DNA from: Actinia tenebrosa
Taxonomy: Eukaryota > Cnidaria > Anthozoa > Actiniaria > Actiniidae
Assembly: GCF_009602425.1 (NCBI RefSeq)
Contig: NW_022258914.1
Coordinates: 172,773 to 236,772 of the forward strand
DNA: 64,000 nt
Direction of reading: 5' to 3'
The translations under genes and the position numbers were made by a program. Positions within the stretch are counted from its first letter, which is position 1. Each line of letters begins with the position of its first letter. Below, piece by piece: positions 47,201 through 57,729 of the stretch. Below the pieces are notes generated by a model that saw only the letters and a list, made by a program, of their open reading frames with translations, made no database searches and was not told where the DNA came from.

Positions 47201-49531
47201 ATGGCAGCTAGTTTTCAGAATCATCTCATTTTTTGGTCGCTTGTTTGTCATGGACTGCGAATTGTACAAACAGAACGAGGTAAGGAACTTCAAACTTTTT
47301 TCTTTGTGCTCTAAGTATTCTGAGATTAAAGCTATGGTTAGTTACTAAGAAATAAATTGATGGGAAGATACATTAAAAGCCATAATCAAATCGAAAATGA
47401 TTTGTGCTGCAAGTTAATTTTAATATATATTTGCGACGCGGACACGCGCTGCAACAATGTATGTCTGAAGTAAGATCGTTTTCTACTTCAGCAACGTTGC
47501 GTGCAACAAATTGCGTCTTGTGACGTGGTTCGAAACATCAATTACATGCAACATTGCGCTCAATGCTGCACCGTGTGTCTGTAGCTTTACGAAAATGACT
47601 TTTGAAGTAATATTTTATGATTTAATACTCGTATAGCGCATTTTCTATAAAAATTATAAAAATGCGCTTAAAAAGTTTACTCGTGTAACGTCATAAGAAT
47701 TTTTTAGGCGTCTCAGTGTTCCATGAATTTGCTATAAGTTTCTAAATATTTTGATTTGCAGCAATTTAAATTTATCGTGCGAGTTTAGTAAATTGGAGAG
47801 GGGATCATGATACTCGTCTGCGCAGAAATTAAGAGTAAAAAGCCTGAATAAAAGTATTCCTAAAATTGCATGCATTCTTTGTCTTTCCATCAACAGGTTG
47901 TTCAGATATTTTGCCTCACTATTGCAAGAGGCTTAAGGTTTATCTTGGGCCCCTCGTTTGCAGGACTACCAACCCATCCCTTAGAAAACTAGTGACAACG
48001 AAATGCCTTAAAACATGTGGATTTTGCCGTGAGTAAAAATTATTCTTCGTTATAGATTTTGTACAGCTGCTCGCGTAAGCATTTCTTGCGCACGTTCCTT
48101 GTAAGCGCGTTATAAAAAGAAAAACTCCTAATTGGACTGAAGCCATTTCCTTATGCTGTACCGTTTTCCCGCCAATAAACACGCGTACGCGTTTCATCTT
48201 TAGTGTTTTACGCCATATCCACAGGTTCTGCAAAACGTTTTGTGGAGGCAGTCGCCCCCTAGCCTTCTACGCAGACGTTTTTAGTGCCTTTCATTTTGCG
48301 TGACAGACACAAAAAACGTCTGCGTAGGATATGGCGGGAATCTCGGAAACGCGTACGCGTGTTTATTGGCGGGAAAACGGTACAGCACAAGGAAATAAAT
48401 GGCTTCAGTCCCCTTGCTACACCACTGACCGAGATTGTTATTATCTTTAATGGCTCTTTCTTTTTGTTTTTTGTTCTCCTGGCTGGTGCAGGTCAGATGT
48501 ATCCTATTGACTGTCGCTTTTCTCAATGGGGATGCTGTTGGGACGGATTGACACCCAGAGATGACCGTCATGGATATACGTGCCCTAGTAAGAATTCTCA
48601 CGATAGTGTTTATTATAAGGTTTACGAGACTCAACAAAACGTCGACCAGACATAATACAATCCTTTATCAGGGGTTTAGGTTTTTGTGCTGCTTTCTGCT
48701 TTATTTATTTATATTTATTTATTTATCTATTTATTTTATTTCATTTTATTCTATTTTATTTTTGTTGCGCATTCGTTTCAATGACTGGGAAAAAGTAAAA
48801 AAACTTGGCCGCCATATTGGCTGTTACAATAACGACCACTGAACCGAACAGCAAATTTTTTTTAAAAAGTCAACTATACTCCCTGCACATATATAAAGTA
48901 ATTTCTTCTCCACTTTAAGTAAATCAGGTGCTTCTTGACTTTATTATCGCGCTTTTGGAGAAGTTTGGGGATTTTACAATTCTTTTACAGAAATCTATAA
49001 GATTGGTTAAACTCGCAGCACTTGAGAGAATTGAAAAATTGCCTGACCAAGAAGAAATTCATAGTTCTTTCCTGTGTTTAGAAGGGTTTTTCTTCGGGTT
49101 CTCAGGTTTTCCTCCCTCCAAAAACCTAACAAGCTTGAAGCTTTTTGTTAGTCGTGCAACGACTTAGATTAGCCCAAACGTTGTTTCAGGGTATCGATAA
49201 CTAAAATTTGAAGATTGGATAATTTGAAAATTTTTGGCCTGCTCTTTGCTTTTGTTTTATGAGAGAAAAATATATCTCTGGCTGTAGATGAAATAGTGCT
49301 GATAGGTACTGAGTAGTCACAAAATAAGTTATTTTTGGTAATTTTAAAAGCGGATGTTGATGATGTTTTTCTTTATCTTTTTCAGAATGTAGAGACAAGT
49401 TTGCACACACATGTCGGGAGTTTGCACACACATGTCGGGAGTTTGCATACTACTGCAGTAAACCCGATACTTTTAGCGGGGGCTTCCTTAGAATGGCTTG
49501 CCCAGTGACTTGTGGAAGATGCTCTTCTTAA
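47201..49531 (+). CDS. Secreted ShKT-CCWD-ShKT protein A
   Basis: Four exons (47201-47279, 47897-48028, 48492-48587, 49386-49531) join in phase 1 at every junction, giving 150 aa. Residues 1 to about 22 look like a signal peptide (NHLIFWSLVCHGLRI). Exon 2 encodes a six-cysteine ShKT domain (CSDILPHYC, VCRTT, KCLKTCGFC). Exon 3 has a short cysteine motif, CRFSQWGCCWDGLTPRDD then YTCP, similar in style to the GCC-D-G-T motif of papilin-like extracellular proteins. Exon 4 is a second ShKT (CRDKFAHTC to CPVTCGRC). It carries a 21-bp direct duplication that repeats EFAHTCR, adding a seventh cysteine. ShKT domains are common in cnidarian secreted enzymes and peptides and can act on potassium channels, but the function here is unknown. 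It is a paralogue of the gene at 54748-57729. Confidence 0.85.
48131..48410. mobile_element. Large foldback element in ShKT gene A intron 2
   Basis: GGACTGAAGCCATTTCCTTA, then TACCGTTTTCCCGCCAATAA and ACACGCGTACGCGTTT, are inverted on the right side, which ends AAATGGCTTCAGTCC. The inner arms share CTACGCAGACGTTTTT and AAAAACGTCTGCGTAG. About 280 bp, no coding capacity. Confidence 0.82.
49060..49195 (+). mobile_element. tRNA-derived SINE family A copy (3' part)
   Basis: CTTTCCTGTGTTTAGAAGGG, then TTCTCAGGTTTTCCTCCCTC and a CGTTGTTTCAGGG tail. The tRNA-like head is missing. It lies in the last intron of ShKT gene A. Confidence 0.62.
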
Positions 49532-49544
49532 ATATATATGTCTG

Positions 49545-49770
49545 TCTGTCTGTTTTCGCACTAGTCTACTGCACAAGACCCGACACTTTTAGCGGGGGCT
49601 TCCTTAGAATGGCTTGCCCAGTGACCTGTGGAAGATGCTCTTAAATATGTCTGTCTGTCTGTCTGTCCGTTCTTTTTTCGTAAGACTGCAGTAGAACAGA
49701 TTCTTTCAGCGGGAACTTCCTTAGAATGGCTTAGTTGCCAAGTAGTTTATAGAAGATTCATTCTTTAAGA
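49545..49770 (+). pseudogene. Decayed tandem copies of the ShKT exon 3' half
   Basis: Two successive, increasingly diverged copies of the second half of exon 4 of ShKT gene A (about 49561-49650 and 49684-49770) follow the stop codon, separated by TCTG repeats. They repeat TTAGCGGGGGCTTCCTTAGA-type sequence and have no start, splice context or full domain. Old local tandem duplications; broken. Confidence 0.75.
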
Positions 49771-50579
49771 TGGCTCTTAACAGTTTTTCTTCTGAATACA
49801 TTATTTCTGATTAAGTATGGGAATCAAGGATGTAGCAGTTGGGATCTCATGTTTACTTCGGTATCACATGAGATTCGAAGGTTTTTCTCCTTAACCCTTG
49901 TCCTTGTAATGATGGAATTAAAAGGCGAATTGCGGAAACCGCTCAAACCCGGCATTTTTAGTACCACGCATGCGCCTCATCCGAATCGTTTTTATGAAAT
50001 ACTTTTCAGCGTCACATCGGGTACCCCCTTCAATCGTTTAAGAAATCCTCGCAATCCTCCTTTTGACCTTCAAGGCCCCCCATGCTCCACTAAAAAAAAA
50101 TGAGGGCCCCTAATCCCCCCCTCCCCCCAACCCCTCCCCACTCCGACTTAAATAATGACTGGTCCCTTAAACCCAAAACAGGGGGAAATATTAAATCTAT
50201 AGAAGATCCATGGTATCCAATCCTTTCTCAATTAATTTTTTCCACAGGTAGACGAAACGTAGATTTTTAATAGTGAACAGTCAGGCGAACTGACCCTTGC
50301 GTGACTATAGAGGTTTTAAGTTTTCAGGGACAGATATTCACAAAAACCGCTAAAATAAAACGAAAACTGACTGTTTCGATGATTTAAGCTCCACCTGAGG
50401 CGAAAAAGTATGGAGAAAAAGTAAGAAAAATGTTTATAGAACTGCTTTTCGTTTTAGACGTCGACCCAGGAGTCGTTTTTCATGCTGTTGACGTCACACT
50501 TCAAGCTTTACTTCCACCTTCGTCTCCATAAGAGACAAAGGTGTACGTATTCCGTCCTAACGAGCTTTATCTTACAAAC
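49771..50579. other. Spacer and MAO upstream region
   Basis: Contains the truncated MITE at 50023-50166. The last few hundred bases should hold the MAO promoter and 5' UTR. No gene is seen. Confidence 0.55.
50023..50166 (-). mobile_element. MITE with GGACCAGTCATTATTTAAGT ends (truncated copy 2)
   Basis: CCCTTCAATCGTTTAAGAAA, CAATCCTCCTTTTGACC and ACTTAAATAATGACTGGTCC match the inverse of the element at 14413-14675. The other end is missing. Confidence 0.7.
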
Positions 50580-53575
50580 ATGGCTAAGTTAATCGTAGAT
50601 GTTGTTGTCGGCGGTGGAATAAGTGGTCTTTGCTCTGCAAAACTTCTGACGGAGTACGGACTCGACGTTCTCGTCCTTGAAGCTCGTGATCGCGTTGGTG
50701 GTAGGACACAGACCATAGAAGATCCAGCATTCAAGTATATCGACTTAGGTGGATCATACGTCGGTCCAGACCAACACAGGATTCTTCATGTTGCTGAAGA
50801 ACTAGGAGTAGAGACGTATCCAGTGCAATGTAAAGGCAAAACTATAGATCACTTATACGCTAAGGCTCACGAGCACGATGGCTCTTTCTCAACGTGGAAT
50901 CCCCTTGCAATCATTGATTACTTGAATGTGGCATATACTCTCGATAAGATGTGTGATACTATCCCTCTTGAACAACCTTGGGAAGCTCCTCAGGCAATAG
51001 AATGGGATCACATGACTGCCGAAGAGTTTTTCAACAAGGTTTGCTGGACAAGCTACTGTAAGAAACGTATGGTACAGAATACACATCATGCCATGGCAGT
51101 TGAACTTTGGGAAATTTCTCTCTTGCATTATCTCTGGTACCGTAAGTCTGGAAATGGGGTTCTAAAACATTCTAGTGCTGATGATGCGGAAGAGGAGAAA
51201 CAGTTCGTTGGTGGAGCTCAACAGATTAGCAACAAACTGAAGAAAAGACTTGGAGATAAGGTAAACACATGTCGACCTCAACCTGGGCTAATCAAAGTCA
51301 GGGCACAGCTAACTCCAAAAACTAATTGGAATTTAACAGATTAGGTTATGGAGAATTCAAAACTGGAGAAACAAAGGAAAGCCCTACTTCAGGACTCCAA
51401 GTCCGGGAATCAAACCCGATATCCCAAAAGTGACAGGGGAGCTACACAACCCTTGATCCCAAGCTATAATGAGTGCATTGAAAATGAGATTCAGTTCATG
51501 TTGATTTTTATGATTTTTTTTGGCGCCAATATCTTGGACCGCCTTACGAATCGCAGATCAGAAGCAACGTTTTGGCTTTCGTTTTGTTAGTTGCAGGTCA
51601 GTTGACCACCTTGATAAAAACAGCCTATCAGATCCACGAAATCTGACAATGAATTAGTCTAGACTACTTGAAATCATTCGCATAAATCACGCAATTTCTT
51701 GGAGGGGAAATAACGGTTTTCGACATTTAGGCGGAAGTAGTGGCAATAGAATAAACATAGCCTCACCAGCTGTGGCTCGGCTAGTTGGGATGGGAACGGC
51801 TGTCTTTATGCTCGTTCTGCGCTATCAGAAACATGAGAACTGCATAATTATATGATGAGTGAAATTTCAGAGCGAAAAACAGATGAGATATAGGTAACCT
51901 AAAGTGATTGAAATCAGTGCACAATAGACATATTTGAAGCTCGAGTGCCCAAAATCTCCATTTCTATAGCAGCTTCTACAATTTTCAAATTTAGAAAATT
52001 TGGTCACACTTAGGTACTCTATTTCAAACTTTTAGGAACACTAAATCGATCTAGAGTACGTACTAATGTCATCTCATTCTCTTCTTGATAGGTTATTGTA
52101 AACAGTCCGGTGCTGCAAGTTAACCAAGAAAAGGACCACGTGATAGTAACATGTAAAAATAGAAACAGCTATCAATCAAAATACGTCATCAGCGCTATTC
52201 CCCAGGCCTTGCTCAATAAGGTCTCCTTTGTACCGCCCCTCTCTCCTTTGAAGAATCAACTCATTCAACGATTTCCTATGGGATCATCGATCAAGACATT
52301 TGCATTTTATGAAACAGCTTTTTGGAAATCGAAAGGCTTGAATGGTGTGATTTTGTCCGATTTTGGGCCAATTCACACAAGTATGGATGACACTAAACCA
52401 GGAGCCAATCTTCCAGTCATAATGGGGTAAGATATAGTATTACATTATTCTTATTTTAAGAACAGAACTACACTTTTGAGTTTAAATACATGTTTCGGCA
52501 GTGACCTCTGCCATCATCAGTGGATGTAAGACTAATTAGCGGTGAGCTATAAATATGAGAATCGAGAACAATAGAATTAACATAAAAGTCGGAGCAACCC
52601 TACACGGAGAGCTTAAGGTTAACATTATTCTTATTGTTCTGCATTCTGATTGGATAAAAAAAATGATTCCGCGCGCAATGGTTGACTGTTACATTGTTTG
52701 GCACTCTGATTGGCTGAGAAATATCCGAGCTTCATTACTGGCCGAGTATTTATTTAAGTCTATATTTAGGCCTTTTTCCCTATATCTTTTAAAAGGGCCT
52801 GCCCCACCCTAAACGGATGTCTTCAACATTTTTTACTCTGTTAACTTCTCTTCTTTTGGGGGGGATGGGTTGGGATATTTTAGCATTATCACTGGAGATC
52901 AAGCTCGCTACTTTTGCAACAAGACACAAAAAGAACGAAAGCAAGCCGTATGTGAACAGCATGCCAAGGTGTTCGGCTGTAAAGAGGCTCTCAATCCAGT
53001 CCACTATGTTGACAAAGACTGGCTTGGTGATGAATACTCGGGTGGTTGTTATGTTGGTATCATGCCGTGTGGGGTAATGACTAAATATGGTAAAGCATTA
53101 AGATGCCCAATAGGGAGACTTCATTTTGCAGGCACTGAAACAGCAACAATATCAGCAGGTTCGTAGATAGCCTTAACTTTAAATATTTGCGTTCAATTGA
53201 GAAAAATTTAAGATCATTGGGCTTCCTGTTTCTAATAAAACACTACAGGAAACCCATGCATAAAGTAAAATGTTTTTACAGATTGGACTAAGATTCATGT
53301 GATTTACTCCAATCAATATAGGTTACATGGATGGTGCAGTCCGAGCAGGCGAACGAGCTGCAAGAGAGATACTTTCTAAATTGAGAAAGATAGCTGAAGA
53401 AGACGTGCGTGACGTAAAGGATGTACTTACTCCACGCCACGTGACTATGGCTCAGCGATGCCTGCCTACTGTGCCAGCGTTCTTGGTTGGTAGTGCAGCA
53501 GTATTTGTGTTAGGAGGATATCTGTCCTTCAGGTATGGGGTTAACCACACCATGGGACCTCCATCGTACTTTTGA
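50580..53575 (+). CDS. MAO: Monoamine oxidase (flavin-containing)
   Basis: Four exons (50580-51260, 52092-52426, 52884-53158, 53322-53575) join in phase to 514 aa (human MAO-A 527, MAO-B 520). The enzyme oxidatively deaminates amines on the outer mitochondrial membrane. The N-terminal FAD-binding motif is VDVVVGGGISGLCSAKLL, followed by LEARDRVGGRTQT and LGGSYVGP. Cys394 lies in YSGGCY, the family's covalent FAD attachment site (Cys397 in MAO-B). FAGTETAT and GYMDGAVRAGERAAREIL follow, then a hydrophobic C-terminal tail anchor (VPAFLVGSAAVFVLGGYLSF). The ATG at 50580 is chosen over an in-frame ATG at 50541 because it leaves the usual short lead before the FAD fold. Only three introns are kept, against about fourteen in vertebrate MAO genes. 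Whether it prefers serotonin-like or phenethylamine-like substrates cannot be told here. Confidence 0.95.
51265..51460 (-). mobile_element. tRNA-derived SINE family A copy
   Basis: In reverse complement: a B-box-like GGGTTTGATTCCCGGAC, then GTAGGGCTTTCC, TTCTCCAGTTTTG and AAATTCCAATTAGTTTTTGG. It begins just after the MAO exon 1 donor. Confidence 0.68.
52480..52560. repeat. Repeat fragment with ATGTTTCGGCAGTG and CATCATCAGTG
   Basis: TACATGTTTCGGCAGTGACC followed by TGCCATCATCAGTGG resembles the 3' end of non-LTR or Penelope-like elements, where a GTTTCG and CATCATCAG pair is common. No coding sequence. Located in MAO intron 2. Confidence 0.4.
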
Positions 53576-54747
53576 ACACCTCGTCCTCACCCTCTCCCCC
53601 TATAAATAGATTAAGGGCGCAGTCACCCAAATGTTTGGGTAATTTTTTTAGTATTTTTAATTTTCATCTTTATAAGATATAACACACCAAGAAAAATATT
53701 CATCGAGTATTTTCTCTGTTCTTATTTAAAAAAACCGTAGCTTTTACATGGTCCGACACAAATACACCTCTTTACCCAGCTTCCTCCGCAGCCGTCTCTT
53801 TTCTCTCTTCCTATACTGGGCTTCTTGTGTTAGCTGAGCGTCGACCGAATGGGACTAGTACCCAAGAGAGGAAGAGAGAGAAGACGTTTGTCAAAACACA
53901 AAGCTATTGGATTTCGCACTTCGCCCCTGTTTTATAAGCCATTACGAGGTCGAGTTGACATTGCAATGCTTTTCTGGGCTCTTTTCAGGGACGAATTAGA
54001 CGTCTTCTTTGAAATATCTATGCACTGCATGTAAGGCCAGCTCGACCAAGTTTTTTCTCAACCAAAACCTAATAATATGTCCTTAACTAAAAGATATTTT
54101 CTTGTGTTTTAACCTCAAAACATCACTCAATATTATGCTACTGGCAAAATCCTTTTTTTTTCTTTTCATATTTTGTAGTTTACTTTAAGCGGTAATTCAC
54201 GGATTACTACATGATAGCTTATCAAATATTACAATTCTTGCTCTTTGATTGGTATTATGGTCAGTGTGGAATCTATAGTCGCATTCTCGCACGTTAACCT
54301 CACATCAATAGGAAATCTTCTAATATCCATCCAATAAGGCACAACCACGTTTCTAAAGAAGACGAATGTTATAGCTTATGCATGATAGAAGCGGGTTCCC
54401 TGTGGAAGAGAGAAAAGGAGCTCGTGGGAATGGGGCAGAGTTGATATAGGGAAGAGTAGACAAGTTGTTGTTCTTAAAAAATGAATACGGAATTCGAATG
54501 ATTTTATCTTCAGGACAGCACATATGTGTAAGTATATTGATTCCGTTTTTCTTGGACAGAATATATTCTCATATAAGGTTTTGCAATTGTCATTCTAGCG
54601 AATCGTGAAAACCTGAAATCGTGAAAACCTGAAATCGTGAAAACCTGAACTCGTGAAATTAATCCTGNANCGTGGAATTGTGAAATCATTGACTGACTGA
54701 ACTCTGAATAAACTGATAATCTAGAACTTGAACGTCACGCATCTTGA
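53576..54747. other. Convergent spacer, MAO and ShKT gene B
   Basis: 3' UTRs of both genes are expected here. A small tandem repeat of AAATCGTGAAAACCTG lies at about 54598-54660. Two N are at about 54668 and 54670. A 61-codon frame at 53849-54034 has no features of a gene. Confidence 0.55.
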
Positions 54748-57729
54748 CTATAGTCCTCGAGATAATCTAGAACCTTTACAACGAAATTTTTTCCTCTTGA
54801 AGAGGGTTTGACCTTTTGTACATCGGTTACAAGTGACTGGACAGGATCTTCTGAAACGAGCACCGAGAGCATCCCTCGTACTTGCCCATCTGCTACACAC
54901 TGACTTGAAGCGAGGGCAAAATGACTTGTAAATGTCTTTGCATACTGTGTTTGAAAAAATATATACAGCTAGATTTAGCACATGATTTGCATGCGATATT
55001 ATTGTATCTTTAAGAAAAAATAATAAAATCGGTTCGTATAATCCTCGTAGCGGTTAAACAGAATGCAAGGTTTGTCCGAATCTTTAAGCTATTTTTTAGA
55101 ATCAGTGCGCTGCGCAACTAAAAACGTAGTTCGCGAGAAACTGAAAGAGAAAAGCCATCAATTCGATGAGGGAGCGCGAAGCCAAGAAAAACAATATACC
55201 TTCGTTACATTATGCATGTTTTAATGTCATTAAAGATAAGACTGATAAGAATCGAAGAAAATGTGCTCGTAAAATATGTAAAGAACTTAAAATAAAATTA
55301 AAAAAAGATAATCAAAATGACCCGTTAAGACGTGTATCAATGTTTGCTTTAAAACAATAGTATCATATTTCATCAAGCTCTCATTGAATAAAATTCGATC
55401 GTTTTTAAAAATACTTTTACTTCAATTTTTTTCTGTTTATTCCAAGTATTTCTTTTGAGTGGATTTTGCATTCTGTTCATCATCGTTATTTCTCGTACTT
55501 TTATCGGTGTTCTGTCGTGTCCGTAACAGGAAACTGGAATGCCTCAAAGTAAATTACCGCATCGGTGATAAGATTTAAGACACGTTTCCAGTATCACTAT
55601 AAAAGTTAATTAAAATCTTTCAGTAGTAACTCAAACACTCTGAGAAACTTAGCAATTACATTAATGAAAGATAGGACAACTGATTGACACCTGGTTTTTT
55701 TTTGGTCAATTAATATGGTGACAACGTGTTTTGGTTTAATTCTCTTGATGGAAGGGAAAAGTCACGGACCTCTACTAAGCTAACTGAACTCAACTGAAGA
55801 TGCGTGTCACATTTCTGACCTGGACATTCTCCTGTCTTGCTTCGAGGAGTAACGTTGTCCCAGCAACAGCCATATTGAGTATTGTCGCATTTCGTAACCT
55901 TTTCTAGAAAGAAAATAATGCTTGAGGGCTAACTGAGTCAGTTTGTGCCAGCTACACATTGAAGAAATAGGAAATAGAGGTTTGCACCATCACGTGACGG
56001 CAGCCATGTTAGGTGGCAGGAACAATACAATCGTTTTACATGAGATAGAATTCAATTCTCAAGAGCAAAGGGATTTTATAGTTCTGCCATCTAACAGGCA
56101 GCCCAAGCTGTAGTATGAGCGTTGGCACGTGATAGTGCGAAACTTTTAAAACACGCCGGGGCTGGCAGTACAAAAGAGAAGTAGTAGCAAGACGCGTAGT
56201 GGAATACTAGCTTCTGACAATACACCAAGTATAAGGTTTGCTTGCATACAATTGATTACGTCACAGTATCACGTGACTTACTGCATAGCCCACATGTCTC
56301 CTTGCAATACCGTCTTGGCCAAACTTCTGAGCACGCTTGTGTCTTAGTCAGTCCAAGTCCTTCTCTCAGACGTAGAAAGTGTTTACATACAGCCAATACA
56401 TCTTTACAGTCTGAACAAATAGAAAGAAAAGCTCTTTTAGCAAGTTTCACACTTGGTTACTGGGTTGCCTGTTAAAAGCACAGAAGAAAATGCGGTGTTT
56501 TTTTTTTGTTTTTTTGCTGTTCGTTTTCTTTTTTGTTTGTTTGTTTGTTTTTGTTTTTTGTTTTTTGTGTGTGTGTGTGTGTCCATACAACGACGTCACA
56601 GGGGTGAGTACAAGGTGTTATATCGTGGTCGTTCCAAAGCAATCTCGAGCTCTCACTGCAACTGTTTTATCCATCATCATCATAAGATACTCTAAATCAA
56701 ATTACTTTTAATTTATCCTGAACTATTTCCGCCTCGAGCTCGTCGCACCGACCGAAAGACGCATCAAATAAGTCCAAAGCTAAGGCTAAGACGCAAGTGT
56801 CTGCCCACGGATTTGTCTCGGCCGCAGGAACTATATAACGTCTGTTCTCAAGACTATATTATATGGCACAGCTTTTTGTATCTAAGTTGCTACAGATAGC
56901 ATTCTAAGGCCAATTGATATAATATAAATAAAAGAAACTGGAGGGAGGTGGGAATAACGGGGGAGAATTGCTTAACGTAAAAGAAATTCCTGTAATGCAT
57001 CTCGACGTATTTTAAGTCTCCCGCGATTTTAGAAGAAGTTTTCCATATTCTCCTGTTTTTCTATTTAGGTTTTTCTTTATTCCACGCTTCCTTTTTCTCG
57101 AAGAAGATATTAGTACGTAGCAATGCATTCTCTTGCGCATTTGAAAACAAACACAAAATGTCCTTTTAAATGCTTGCAACTCTTTTTCCCGTACACGACA
57201 CTTCTCGTAGCTGGTCCAAGTATAATACTTGACTAGCTAGTTTTGCTACTTCGAAGATTCTAACCCAACATGCTTAAACAGTTGTAGTGTCGGAATAACG
57301 CGAGAGTCTACAGTAACAAAAAGTCTGTTTCGCGAGCTTTGATAAGTACGTAATAGCGTGTAATTTCGTATTGTACTATGTCAAAGCAAGATGAGACAAG
57401 ATAGGATGGGCCTTCTTTTTATAAATGCTACGTAAGTTCTGCATATATGTTCGCCGTTTAGCCATAGCCATAGTAGAAGGCAATCCCTTTAAATTTGGCA
57501 TCAATTTCAACATGATAATGCTCATGCAACGTACTATATTAAAGTAACTAACCGGAAAAACGTTTCACATGTATTAATTTGAAAATTTATTTTTGACGTC
57601 AATCTTGTTATAAACCTTACGAAAATCTGCGATGAATTTGATCTAACACTTACCCTTTTCCTGTGCAAAAGCTACATAAAATAACAGCAAAAACAAAATA
57701 AATTTTGTTGCCTGGTCAGTTTTCGTCAT
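54748..57729 (-). CDS. Secreted ShKT-CCWD-ShKT protein B
   Basis: Four minus-strand exons (57654-57729, 56282-56410, 55820-55903, 54748-54944) join in phase 1 at every junction to 161 aa. Exon 1 is a clean signal peptide (TKFILFLLLFYVAFAQ). Exon 2 is a ShKT domain (CKDVLAVCKHF, then ACSEVW and YCKETCGLC). Exon 3 is the short motif KCDNTQYGCCWDNVTPRSKT ending ECP. Exon 4 is a second ShKT (CKDIYKSFCPRFKSVCSRW to SCPVTCNRC) with a basic tail rich in Lys and Arg that protein A lacks. Domain order, exon number and phases equal those of gene A at 47201-49531, so the two are paralogues in opposite orientation on either side of MAO. The function is unknown; an extracellular role is inferred from the signal peptide and disulfide-type domains. 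Confidence 0.86.
56135..56225. repeat. Partial relative of the 3237-3381 foldback
   Basis: CACGCCGGGGCTGGCAGTAC, AAAAGAGAAGTAGTAGC and AAGACGCGTAGTGGAATAC follow the same order as the element at 3237-3381. Located in ShKT gene B intron 2, just downstream (minus strand) of exon 2. Confidence 0.55.
56515..56582. repeat. T-rich and (GT)n simple repeat
   Basis: GTTTGTTTGTTTG and GTGTGTGTGTGTGTG runs in ShKT gene B intron 1. Confidence 0.85.

Noticed and set aside
50541-50579. Upstream in-frame ATG for MAO
   Set aside because: It would add 13 residues before a start that already fits the family's lead to the FAD fold.
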